Source: Episyrphus balteatus (Eukaryota; Arthropoda; Insecta; Diptera; Syrphidae). Taken from it: 64,000 nucleotides of DNA. A program made the translations under genes and the position numbers. The stretch covers positions 50,088,402-50,152,401 of the forward strand of contig NC_079134.1 of assembly GCF_945859705.1 (NCBI RefSeq), read 5' to 3'. Below, piece after piece: positions 1 to 9,866 of this stretch (positions are counted from its first letter, which is position 1; every line of letters begins with the position of its first letter). A model generated the notes under the pieces. That model searched no databases and was not told the origin of the DNA. It worked only from the letters and a program-made list of their open reading frames with translations.

Positions 1-83
1 CAAACTAAATACAAGCCCTGTAGAGATATTAGCTGCAAGAAATTAAAGATCCTAACCTCGTGGAAGTAAAATTGTTAGTTGGG

Positions 84-826
84 ATTACCAAATATTAAAA
101 CACAAAAATATAATTATACTATGCAAAATTTACCACGAATAGACAAAAAATGAAAAAATGCACTAAAAAAAACAGACGCATTTTGAGGAAATCACTTTAA
201 ATCGCGGACTGAGTCCAAAATCCCTGAATTTGGAAATGCCATTCTTTCATCAAAAACTTTGTTAGCAAAAGTTCCCTTTGCAGGAAACTCGAGGAAGACA
301 GTTTTGCATTATTTATGGGAAGATAGTACAGTATTTATCTCATAAAACAAAATTTGAAAAAAAAACTGAATTCTCAAAGAAACATATTGGTATGCTTCTT
401 TCGTTCAAAAACAAAGTTTTATGGACCACATTCTCACAAATTTCTATCTCAATGATCCATTAAACGCTGTTTAGGAACTGTTAAAGCTCCGTAAAAATTT
501 GGTCAAGTTTGTTCCAAAAGCGAAAAGTACAACAACATATCCCTTTGAGAATTCAATTTTTGTATTATGACGTAAATGCTGTTTTATATTCCCATAAATA
601 TGGCAAAATTATCTTCTTCGAGCTTCCTGCAAAGGGAACTTTTGCTAACAAAGTTTTTGATGAAAGAATGGCATTTCCAAATTCAGGGATTTTCGACTCA
701 GTCCGCGATTTAAAGTGAATTCCTCAAAATGCGTCTGTTTTTTTTAGTGCATTTTTTCATTTTTTGTCCATTCGTGGTAAATTTTGCATAGTATAATTAT
801 ATTTTTGTGTTTTAATATTTGGTAAT
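84..826. repeat. Foldback (palindromic) element, about 743 bp
   Basis: The outer 200 bases or so of each side (about 84-290 and 620-826) are near-identical reverse complements. Both outer ends read ATTACCAAATATTAAAACAC going inward. A weaker match continues to about 410 and 500, so nearly the whole element can fold on itself around a centre near 455. There is no coding capacity; the short reading frames are mirror images of the arms. No clear TSD was found. This is a non-autonomous foldback or long-TIR MITE whose superfamily cannot be told from the ends. Confidence 0.85.
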
Positions 827-1287
827 TTATAGATGCCCGCGATAAATTCAGTTCTCCACACGATTTTTTTTAGACATACCGAAATTATGACTTGCAACAG
901 AAGATGCACTAAATTCAATGTTAAGTTCCGCCGTTTTGCCCACTTTTTTACAAATCGGAGCCTTAACAAGTCTGTCAGTTTTTTACGATCTTGAAACATG
1001 TAAAATGCATTACCTTACCTTACCAACATTGAAAAAGAACGTTTGTCAAAATACTTTTTTCCCTCAAAAATTAGCACTTTTTATAGAAAAAATGCAGCCT
1101 CGAATCATAATACCAAATATTTGACTGACAGTGACCATCATGAGATTCACCATAATATACTTATTAAATAACCGTCAACTTCCTTATTTTATGTTTAACC
1201 GTTACAGATTATTCTCATCAGTAAGAAAAATGTTCATTTTGTCAAAATAATTTTTCCGGCTGTTGTATACTACTTGACCTTAAAGTT
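827..1287. other. Intergenic stretch, nothing recognised
   Basis: AT-rich sequence between the foldback element and the mariner relic. I see no conserved reading frame, repeat pair or RNA-like motif. Confidence 0.5.
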
Positions 1288-1289
1288 TA

Positions 1290-1556
1290 AAAAAAAATGG
1301 AAGAAATTAAAAATGTGTTAATTTGTTTGTATATTTTAAAGCAAATGTTTGAATTTCTTTCCACCATGCTTTGCTCTGCATCCTTATCAATCTGATGCTG
1401 CTCACTTATTTCCAAAGCAGCTGCCCCTGGATGAGCACGACTGCGCAACTCGTCTAAGGACCTGATGGGTTTTTGTAGACAATTTTTTTTATACTGCCTT
1501 AATAGAAAAAATTCAGGGGATTTAAGTCCGGTCACCGTGGGGCCATAAAGTTTGCC
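1290..1556 (-). pseudogene. Mariner-like transposase relic, C-terminal part
   Basis: Read on the minus strand, this encodes a segment with SPEFFLL (equivalent to SPDFFLW of mariner-type transposases) followed by KPIRSLDELRSR, the usual sequence after the catalytic DDE/D core. It ends in a degenerate C-terminus. The reading frame breaks exactly at 1557-1558, where a TA-flanked element is inserted; the N-terminal part of the same gene is on the far side (6676-7320). The catalytic region is degraded and no functional enzyme can be made. Family membership rests on motif recognition only. Confidence 0.7.
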
Positions 1557-1710
1557 TACACAGAGAAAAATAGACCAAATAGAACGAAAACAATAAGATT
1601 TCTCTATGGTTTTCATCCAAGAAGGAAACCTTATTAAAACAATCGGGTTTTCCTTATTGTTTTAAAATCTGCACTTGTAGGGTTTTGAAAATAAAATATA
1701 AAAAAAAAAG

Positions 1711-1783
1711 ACGACCAGACCGGGAATCGAACTGGAGACTTCAAATCATTAGTCGCACACCTTACCACCTGAACCAACCTTCT
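1711..1783 (-). other. tRNA-like segment inside the MITE
   Basis: On the minus strand there is a box-A-like TGGTTCAGGTGG and, about 45 bases on, a perfect box-B-like GTTCGATTCC, the spacing of an internal Pol III promoter. The anticodon arm does not pair well and the acceptor stem is poor, so this is not a functional tRNA. It may be a tRNA relic or a tRNA-derived SINE head carried by the MITE. Confidence 0.5.
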
Positions 1784-3477
1784 ATGAAAATATTGATCGC
1801 GATTTTTGTTCTAGTGCCAAGTTGAAAAAAATGTAATAAGATTTTCTCTATAAAGCCTGAACTACATCAAAACACAAATTCAAAAAAGTAAACACAATGT
1901 TTTTTCTTGTTCCCCCTATTAACTTGTTTGTATATCTCTCTTTCATTTTTAAAAAGTATCCTAGTCAAAAAGCTTGATCATGACCAAGCTTTCACTTTTC
2001 AGAAAGTTTTAAAAACAAATACACTCAAATAATATTTTATATCCTTTCCGTAAGGTAGCTCTTCGATCAGATAATTCCTGTCATTTTTCGTAAAAAAGCT
2101 CTTTTGACAAACAATTTAAATTTCAAAATAGTGTCAAGAAATATAAACAAAATTTATACCCCAAGTTTAAAAACAGCGGTAAGTAAAAATATGACATAAT
2201 TTTAAATATTTTAGACCATTTTATTAACTTAATAAATTATTTAACATTGTTTTCTTTCATAGATTTTGTGATACATAGCTATGTACACTTAAGAGCAAAA
2301 AAACGGAATCAAATAAATTATTTATATTAAAAACAAAAATTGCAATGGATAAAACAATGTTTCTTCAAGTCTCATGGTCTCATTTAAAAGCTTGAATTTT
2401 TTAGGTACTTTGAATTGTTGGTAAAAACATAAAAATGCATACGATAGTATCATCGCTATCTGTCAATAAACTGCACTTCTTTTTTTTATAAATGTTAAAT
2501 TTTCTTGATACTCGCTGGCTCAATTTCAGTCTTTTTTTTCCTAACGTTACTATTGACGTTGTCTGTCAATAAATTGCACTTCATTTTTTTTTAATGTTGA
2601 ATTTTACAGATAATCTCTGTTTCAATTTCAGTCTTTCTTTCCTTACATACTTCATTTATGTTGATTGGATCTTTATAAAGTGAACGGCTTTCTTAATTCT
2701 TAGCATTAATTTAAAGCTTTTGTTTCAAGCTTTTTAATGGTGCAATTGACATTCATGTATGTCAATTACATCCTGACCAATTATCGTTTTTACAGAACGA
2801 AAATTTTGATTCCATTTTTTTGCTCCTAAGTGTATATTTAAATTGACGCGAATTGTTTTGTTTGCTGGAATGGATCCTGAAAGAACTTGGAATGGTCTGT
2901 TAAGTTGAATTTAAATTTTAAATTTATGCATGAAAAAATCTATATTTCAGAAGCTGACGATGAAGATCTGATTACTATCATTCAAGAAAATCCAACGCTT
3001 TGGGATAAATCACGAAATGATTTCCGAGACTTTTTATAGAAACGTTCGGGCTTTAGTGCAATGCAACTTGAAAAAAGGTTCATTGCTCTTAAAGAAAAGT
3101 AGCGAAGAGAAAAGAAGAGAGAAGATGCTCTGACAAGATATGGAGCTGGGGCTAGGAACTGGAAATCGTGGTATTTACTACCAAAATTGGAGTTTTTAAG
3201 GGAGACAATGAATACTCGGCCAACAATAAGTTCCATTCCTTGTTCTTTAGTGAAATCAAAAACATCATACCCCGGCTCATCTTTGACTGCAGCACAAAAT
3301 ATCATTTCGCCAACACCAAAGACCAAATACATTGACCCCATCTCCTGCAGCAACTCCTTCTTCTTTGGAAGCAAATAATGTCTCTGAAAACTTAACGACA
3401 GAAATTTCTTAAACAGACAACGAAAGGTGTCCACCAAACAATTCAAAATCCGCTAACAAAATCCGGGAAGCATTATA

Positions 3478-4976
3478 CAGTGGGTAACAGCTTAAATGAT
3501 CCAGTTCAATTTTGAAAATTTAAAGCTAAATATCTTCGAACCAAAATGAGATTTCCACTCAGTCTAAACTACATATCATAAGTTATAGTATCTGGAAAAC
3601 GTATGCTAATTTTCAATGTTACCAAATGAACACAAACAAAATTAGAGTATTTTTAGCTGAAAAACAGAAAAAATTAATATTAAAGCTTATTTGATCCAGC
3701 TACTTTCATAAGCGTTAACGGTAGAAGGTAAAACTTTTTAAGGTAGACACTTTTGAAATTATTATCCTTTTTATTTTCGGGATAAGTTTTTTTGTTAGTT
3801 TTAGAAAATAATTCCCTTGCAACATTAATAATTTAAAATGGGTCCGCGAACAACATTTGAGCAGCGAAAACTCGTCATAAACCATTTTCAAAAAGGGCAG
3901 ATGAACGCACTATTATTCGAAAAGTGCAGCTTCTCAGGTGCCTGAGGAAATGGGTAAGTCTTGCAGTGCCCAAACAATACGCCGCGTGCTTCAGAACCAG
4001 GACTTTCATGGTCGAGTAGCTCGAAAAAAACCCTTTCATCAATAAGAAAAATCAAAAGAGTCATCTTAGCTTCGCCAAGGAGCATGTTTCTAAGGACTCT
4101 AACTTTTGGAATACCGTAATTTTCTCCGACGAGTCCAAATTCAATATTTTTGGCTCAGATGGAATGTCTTACGTGTGGCGAAAACCTAATACAGAGCTCA
4201 AGAAAGAAAACATCAAGCCAACAGTGAAGCACGGAGGCGGCAGCGTAATGGTTTGGGCCTGTTTGTCCGCTGCCGGTGTTGGTAATTTGGAATTTATCGA
4301 TGGAATTATGGATAAAAATATGTACTTGACCATTTTGAAAAAGAATCTGATCCAAAGTGCGGACAAGTTGGGCGTACGCACCAATTTTCGTTACTACCAA
4401 GACAACGATCCGAAGCACAAAGCAGGTATTGTGCAGTCTTGGCTTATATGGAACTGCCCCCATTTGATGCAACCGCTAGCACAATCACCAGACATGAACG
4501 TGATTGAGAATCTGTGGGCATTGTTAGACAGGAACATAAGAAAGCACCAAATATCCAACAAAAATGATCTAAAAAAAGTTATTCTGGAGGAGTGGAATAA
4601 AATTACCCCAGAAACCACCCAAAAATTAGTGGAATCAATGCCAAAGAGGTTTAAAGCTGTGATAGACAACAAGGGTTATCATACCAGATATTAATTTTTT
4701 TAATTTGTTGACTAATAAATGTTAATTTTGAAGTTGTTTTACCTTTTTTTTAAAGTGGATCGATTAAGCTGTAACATTGAATTTTGCTGTAAATTCAGAA
4801 AAAGTGTAGTATCTTTGGTTAAATGCATCGGATGTACTTGTAAAGTGCCATAATTATAGCAGACACATTAAGTTGTAACATGTTATTTTAATATCGACGG
4901 TATCTTTCTCGAGTTTGGCTTTACAGGGGTTTTAATGTTTTTTGATTCGCTGGATCAATTAAGCTGTGACCCACTG
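3478..4976 (+). mobile_element. Tc1-type element, 1,499 bp, IR/DR termini, TA TSD
   Basis: It starts CAGTGGGTAACAGCTTAAAT and ends with the inverse of CAGTGGGTCACAGCTTAATT, flanked by TA at 3476-3477 and 4977-4978. A second, inner repeat of the AAGCTTA..TTGATCCA type occurs near 3675 on the left and near 4753-4778 on the right, so each end carries two direct repeats, the IR/DR layout of Tc1 elements such as Sleeping Beauty. It contains one decayed transposase gene and lies in the Harbinger accessory gene. Confidence 0.92.
3838..4694 (+). pseudogene. Tc1 transposase with internal N-terminal deletion
   Basis: ATG at 3838 gives MGPRTTFEQRKLV, the start of the HTH domain. After FQKGQ most of the paired-like DNA-binding region is missing and the frame changes, leaving a DERTIIRKV remnant then EEMGKSCSAQTIRRVL. 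From about 4074 the catalytic half is open: FAKEHVSKDSNFWNTVIF, SDES (first D at 4128), the GGGSVMVW motif, QDNDPKHKA (second D) and PDMNVIENLW (E, 34 residues on), ending HTRY at 4694. The DDE triad is complete, but the enzyme lacks its specific DNA-binding domain, so it is very probably inactive. Confidence 0.9.
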
Positions 4977-5251
4977 TATGAAGAGAGTCGAGAAGCTATA
5001 AGAAAAATAGCTGAAAGTGTTTCACAACCAAAATCGCAGTCGGTATCTGAACCAGAAGACATGAGAACAAACCACTTCAAAATCTTTGATTACATGGCAT
5101 TTATAAAAAAAGTGTTAGATGTCTTCTGAGAGTTTAAGATGAAATAGATTAAAAACCTGTAATATTTAGGTACTTTTTGTTTTGCCTTTCATATAACTTA
5201 AATAAATCTCAATAATAACAGTTTATGGGTTTTGTATTTATTTAGTTATTA

Positions 5252-6235
5252 TATATCCATTCTTTAAGATAGTCTCTATAATTTAAAGCCGTTTCTGTGG
5301 AGTTTCTCGGACCCAAGCGTAATGTTGCAGGAATTCTGTTCAGTTGTGATGAACCTATCAAACTAAGTAATCAAATAATTTTTTAGTAAAAAAGCTTCGT
5401 CTCCCACCATAAAATATGGCAAATTCAAAGATTCTATAAAAACAAATATAAAGTCTTATTATTTTGAAGAAAGAAAAGATCTTTAAAAAGATAAGATAAT
5501 CTTTTTAAAACCTTTAATAAGTTAATTTTACACTATTTTACCTCTAGGTAAAAGAGAAGAACTTGGAAAATTCATTTGATCCCTTTCCAAAAGCATTCCA
5601 AAAGTACTATTTGTAAATATACCAGAATCGCTCTGTGAACCAAACGCCCCAATATCTACGTAGGTGAATTTGTAATTGGCATCTGCAACTGCCAGTAATA
5701 CCATGCTGTAATGTTTCTTATAGTTAAAGTACAGCGATCCACTTACTGCACTCAAACAATGTGGAAAATTCCAGGTTTGATGGAAATCATGTGCATCTTG
5801 CAACCAACCACTTTGTGTTTTTATTGGCAAATATATTGGCTTTAGTACGGTGTTACTATCTCCTGTTGAAAGAAACCTATATAATATTTCAATTAACACA
5901 ATTATTATGTAGTTAAATATATACATTATAAAATATACCTCAAGGTTACAAATAAGCGCAATGCAACCGGAAGCCCTAACCTATTGCTGAATTTGTTCAA
6001 TTGAGGTTCAACTAAGTTAAGCAGATAGTTGAATTGGGGAACTTCCATTCTTGTATAATTGAAGAACTTTTCTTCGTCGTACTCAAGAATTTCTTGTAAC
6101 AAGTTACCAAAGTCACCTTGGTTAACACGGTTTTGATTAATTGGATGAACTCACCACCTTCGCTTAGAGCTCGTCGCATTTTCAAATGCGTCAACAACTT
6201 GCACCATATTTAAAATGCGATTTGCCGCATTTTGT
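5252..6235 (-). pseudogene. PIF/Harbinger transposase, three-exon relic
   Basis: Minus strand. Exon 1 (about 6160-5940) reads RRW-stop-VHPINQNRVN, then QGDFGNLLQEILEYDEEK and FFNYTRMEVPQFNYLLNL, the N-terminal half of Harbinger transposases, with a Trp codon turned into a stop. After an intron, exon 2 (about 5880-5540) has STGDSN, FNYKKHYSMVLLAVADANY and YVDIGAFGSQSDSGIF. The usual GAIDGKH segment with the first catalytic Asp is deleted (CLSAVSGS instead). A donor at about 5541 leads to exon 3 with YFMVGDEAFLLKNYL and, after another deletion, a C-terminal LNYRDYLKEWIYNN. Two essential features are gone, so it is inactive. Confidence 0.88.
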
Positions 6236-6675
6236 AACCTATTTAATTCGTTTTCCTTTAAAATATTTTTAGTCAATGTTAAATAATAATCTTTGCATTA
6301 TTATTTTAATTCTCTTACCATTTTGTTGAATCGGAATTCAATTCTATTTTTTTTTTAAATGATTTTAATTGATTTGAGATTTATTTTTTTTTTTTTAATT
6401 TCGAAACTTCAAAAAAAGAGCTTTTTTAGTTAGATTTTTTTCCCACAGATGTCATATAAATATACATGTGAATTTTATATTTTGAACTTTGTTTACTTTT
6501 TTGTACTTTTTTCACTTTGTGTTTTGATGTAGTTCAGGCTTAAAAATAATAAGAAATCTTCTTAAAAAAACCTTATTAATCGTTGCTTGTAATAAGATTT
6601 CCTTATAAAACATATCGGCAGTAAAACAATAAGGCAATCTGTTAGTTTTTAGGTGGTCACATTTTTCTCTGTGTA

Positions 6676-7320
6676 TCCATTTTTATGGGTGTGTACCTTG
6701 CATTAAGGTTTCCTCGAACAGAAAAAGCATAGTGTGCAGGGCAGCCTTCATTTTGGAGCCTATGCGATTCCCAATTCCTGAGGGAGATCATTTTGAAAAA
6801 ATTCCAAATAACTTTGGACAGATAAGTTTCCTGACAGTTCAAAAGGTCCAATTATTTTTCCGTTCAGTTTTTTAGTCCAATATAATTGTTTTTAAATTGA
6901 TATTGGGATCTGTCATCCCTCATCATTTGGGTTTTGAAGAATCCAACTAATCTAAGCGCTTAAAACAATTTTATTAGAAAACTTCGAGTCTACAACTATT
7001 TTCGCTAACATTTATTTTGTCGGCAAAATACTCAGTTTTGAATTGAAATCCCTTGTCTGCAGAGTTTGGACTCGTGTAAGATGAAATGGATGACATCGAT
7101 GATACGATTTCCCTGTCGGATACTGAAGAATCCTCTTCGATTTCATTGAGAACGATCTCATCCAATGTAACAGCTATGTATTCTTATAAAGACTCGATAG
7201 TCTGCGTGAAGCACATTGTTATGTCTCAGGTAGCTGCAGCTTTGTTTGAATTTTCCCTACACTCACCAAAATGAAATGCGTATTTGCATATTCTTGTGCA
7301 GTATATTGAATGCGTGGCAT
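6676..7320 (-). pseudogene. Mariner-like transposase relic, N-terminal and middle part
   Basis: Minus strand from ATG near 7320: MPRIQYTAQEYANTHFIL resembles the N-terminal HTH of mariner-type transposases. Further on come YRVFIRIHSCY, then GKIIGPFELSGNLSVQSYLE (compare IGPF..GNLTGERYLEF of the family) and EGCPAHYAFSVRGNLNARY (compare QDGAPPHYA..VR.YLN). Several stops and frameshifts are present. The gene is cut at 6675 by a TA-flanked MITE and resumes at 1556. A related relic is at 45468-45965. Confidence 0.75.
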
Positions 7321-7509
7321 TTTTGCACACAGGAAACGATTGAAAATCGAAATAAAAAGTAATCTAGGGTGCCCGCCGCCCAAGGATTCTGGCTGTAAGG
7401 GCATTCAGTCAATTAAACCGCAATTTTATAATAGAAAAATGAACCCCCAGGTGTATAATAGGCACCCCTTGCATTTCCTGTTTAAATAAAGTGAAAACTC
7501 CGATCTTAA

Positions 7510-8082
7510 AAAAAAACTGTTTCAAAAAATCCAGATGTGTTCGAAGATCATGAATTTTTAACCTGCGAAACAACAAACATGAAGAGAATCTCTCGAACCT
7601 TGATCAAACAGCTTAAATTGATCTTAGTTCACAAGCTCAAGCAGTTGATAATAATTTATCCGTTGCAAGCAATCCTTTGATGTCATTGGATGGGAACAAA
7701 TCACCCACAGTCTCCCATCAAAATAAAGAACTATGGATGATCAACCTCCAACATCTTCATTTAAAAGAGTTTCCAAACGCAGAGGAAAAACAGCTGTTAT
7801 AACTGAATCGCCGTACAAGGCTCAACTTGAGGCTGAAACTTCAAACCTAAATTCAGCCTTAAAGAAAAAAGAAAAGCTAATCTCAAAAATAAAAAAGAAG
7901 ATAAAAATAGAATTTTCGAAAGCCAAGAGGATGAAGAATGTCTCTATTGTGGACATTTATATTCCCAATCAAAAGTAGGATCAGGATGGGTTTCATGCAG
8001 ATGCAGAGCTTGTGGAAAGTGGGCCGTTTGCCTTTGTCCGGCGAGGAAGATGGAGATGATGAATCGAACCTATCCTTCCTGA
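7510..8082 (+). pseudogene. Pogo/Tigger-type transposase C-terminal fragment with Cys-rich finger
   Basis: The stretch PDVFEDHEFLTCETTN followed, after frameshifts, by RGKTAVITESPYKAQLE and a Lys-rich coil resembles the C-terminal region of pogo/jerky-type transposase proteins. In another frame it continues DEECLYCGHLYSQSKVGSGW then VSCRCRACGKWAVCLC, a PHD-like C-x2-C..C..C-x2-C finger often found at the end of such proteins. There is no DDE core nearby. Identification is by motif resemblance; the finger is the strongest evidence. Confidence 0.5.
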
Positions 8083-8727
8083 CCATTATGCCCCAGACAT
8101 GGGGCATAATTACGGTGGTGACCATATAGGAGCAAAACCCGGGACAGTTAAAAATTTGTTGAAAATCTCGATTTTTCAAAAAAAAAAAATAATTTTTTTA
8201 AAATGACTTCATAATTTTTCCTTTTTTGAGGTCGAGATTTCTATAACGATATTTATGGAAAATTTTCTTTGAAATCATTGAAACGTTTACAAGAAAGTCA
8301 GAAATGAAGAAAACGGTTTTATAACAAGTTCTGTTAATAACTTCTAAAAAATATTTTTAATGCTTTTATCCGGAAAATAAGAAAAACTTTTATTTTCCAA
8401 CCACCGTTTTCTTGTTTTCCTTACAAAGTAATTAAAATTTTGAATAAAAAAATCAGGGAATTTGCAAATACGGGACAATCACAATACAAATTTCAAAATA
8501 CGGGACACTTATACGTCCTGGGTTATTTATTTTATACCTATCGCTTTATTTACAATTTAAATTAAAGACGTAGCTGTTGGCTTTACCTTTGATTTTTAAT
8601 GAATTTAAAGTTAAGTCAACTTTTTTAAATTGCTCCTACCGCCTAAACGAAGGGGAATAGACCGCCTTTACATACGATTTTTTTTAGTTTTTAGTTTTTT
8701 ATTTTTTGAATTTTTATTTTTTTATTT
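8083..8727. other. Non-coding stretch with a short hairpin and repeat debris
   Basis: ATGCCCCA-GACA-TGGGGCAT near 8090-8109 forms a small perfect hairpin, followed by TTACGGTGGTGACCATAT. A similar TTACGGTGACCATAT occurs at about 40272, suggesting a shared element terminus. Phrases of the form ACGGGACA recur at 8471-8510. No gene is seen. Confidence 0.4.
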
Positions 8728-8850
8728 TTGACAATAATTGCAGCCGGCCGCAAAATCATTGAGCCCACGCCCACCACCAAAGCAAGGTTTGAAAAAAAAT
8801 TAATGAACTTTTGGGGCTCTAAAAGCCTTCTTCAAGTCGATAAACAGCCA
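8728..8850 (+). repeat. Diverged copy of the CCGGCCGCAAA repeat
   Basis: CAGCCGGCCGCAAAATCATT then CCCACGCCCACCACCAAAGC matches, with changes, a GC-rich block in both arms of the foldback at 20329-23399 (around 21685-21745 and inverted around 22900-22960). Translated, the copies read AAGRKIIEPTPTTKARF here and AGRKVVYSAPTAKQAAR there, so a decayed coding origin is possible but unproven. Confidence 0.5.
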
Positions 8851-9020
8851 GTGGTCTATTTCACCAAATACAATTCACAATCACAAATTTACAAATTGGT
8901 GGAACAGAATTTTTTAATTGTTTTACTATTTTTTTGAAAAAGTACTTGTAAACTGTAATTTGTAGGATATTGAAATAGACCCCAAGTGAAATGGTGATCG
9001 ATAAAAAATCAACGCCCTGC

Positions 9021-9858
9021 CAGGGCTGCCAGAAATCATGATATAGCATGATTTTCATGTTTTTTGAACTAAGATCATGTTTTAATGTTTTCGTGCCCAA
9101 AATCATGTTTTTTTTTTTAATCTAAGAGAAAAATCTTTATAATCTTTTTGTAAACCAACAATCTTTTTCACTAGATGAACAGTTATTTTTAATGGGGGTT
9201 ATCATGAATAAAAATTTCCCTCGAAATGTTTCCCATGTTTTAAATATGGGAGCGAAAATGATCATTAAAAGTTTCCCTCGGAATTTATTGGTATCGGCAA
9301 TCAATTTTCCAGGGGAATTTAGACATCATTTCTTACGATTTTTTGCTCCGTGGAAATTAATTCCGAGGGAGATTCAGGATCGCACAAAAAATTCCGAGGG
9401 AAAAAAATATTCCGAGGGAAACAAAATTCCCCTCGAGATTTATGTTTTCAAGTTTTATTCCCGCCATTTTTGTAATTTAAGTTATAATTACAATGGCCAC
9501 CTTTTGAAAAAAAAGTGGGTGAATTACAAAAGCAAATAATTATTTTTTCCTTCAAAGGGCAATTTTTTCCGAAAAAAAACTATAAACGTTTTGAAGCCAA
9601 GATCTAAGAATTCTCCATCATAAAATAAGTTTCATAATTTTCACTTTAAGAATTTTTGCAAAAAGTACCCTGTGTAGTTATACCTCTGATATTTTATACT
9701 ATTTTCTAAAATGAACTCGAAATAATTTGTTTTATTCCCCCCTAGTCAAGATTTTGTTGTTCATTTTCTTTCAAATTTTGCTTTTTTTATAAATCATGTT
9801 TTTTGAACTGAAACATGATAAAAATGTTTTTTTTTTAAATTTCGAAATGGCAGCACTG
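9021..9858. mobile_element. hAT-type non-autonomous element, 838 bp
   Basis: It begins CAGGGCTGCCAGAAATCATG and ends TGGCAGCACTG, giving short imperfect TIRs of hAT style. Flanks CGCCCTGC (9013-9020) and CGCACTGC (9859-9866) form an 8-bp TSD with one mismatch. The middle holds at least six copies, in both orientations, of a TTCCCTCGGAA-like motif (9218-9435), plausible subterminal binding sites. The open frame at 9192-9539 is a by-product of these repeats. About 150 bp of the left end recurs at 29840-29993. Confidence 0.8.
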
Positions 9859-9866
9859 CGCACTGC

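Larger units (their letters stand above)
2870..5129 (+). pseudogene. Harbinger accessory MADF/Myb-like DNA-binding protein, interrupted by Tc1
   Basis: ATG at 2870 opens exon 1 (MDPERTWN); a GT donor at 2895 and CAG acceptor at 2950 remove a 56-bp intron. Exon 2 continues with DEDLITIIQENPTLWDKS, a MADF/Myb-SANT-like start, then LEKRFIALKEK and ARNWKSWYLLPKLEFL. In-frame stops occur after DFRDF and after ALKEK. At 3476-3477 a Tc1 element is inserted; removing it with one TA restores the frame across the junction (NKIREALYEESREAIRKIAE) to the stop at about 5127. Harbinger elements use such a protein to deliver the transposase to the nucleus and the termini (known for the family). Function is lost here through stops and insertion. 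Confidence 0.8.
1854..6540. mobile_element. PIF/Harbinger element relic, 4.7 kb, with TAA TSD
   Basis: The termini are inverted copies of AGCCTGAACTACATCAAAAC, flanked on both sides by TAA (1851-1853 and 6541-6543), the 3-bp TSD expected of PIF/Harbinger. Inside are both genes of an autonomous member: a plus-strand MADF/Myb-like accessory gene (2870-5129) and a minus-strand transposase (about 5252-6235), converging on each other. Both are broken. A 1.5-kb Tc1 element sits in the accessory gene. Another copy of the left end lies at 38040-38295. Confidence 0.92.
1559..6673. mobile_element. TA-flanked MITE of about 0.43 kb, enlarged by a nested Harbinger element
   Basis: The left end reads CACAGAGAAAAATAGACC. 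The right end is the inverse of CACAGAGAAAAATGTGACC. Both are bordered by TA (1557-1558 and 6674-6675), the TSD of Tc1/mariner-type elements. Removing the PIF/Harbinger insertion (1854-6540) leaves about 425 bp with no coding capacity: a non-autonomous MITE. It interrupts the mariner-like transposase relic and carries a tRNA-like segment near its left end. Confidence 0.8.

Noticed and set aside
9192..9539. 115-codon frame inside a hAT element
   Set aside because: It translates the TTCCCTCGGAA repeats; no family resemblance.
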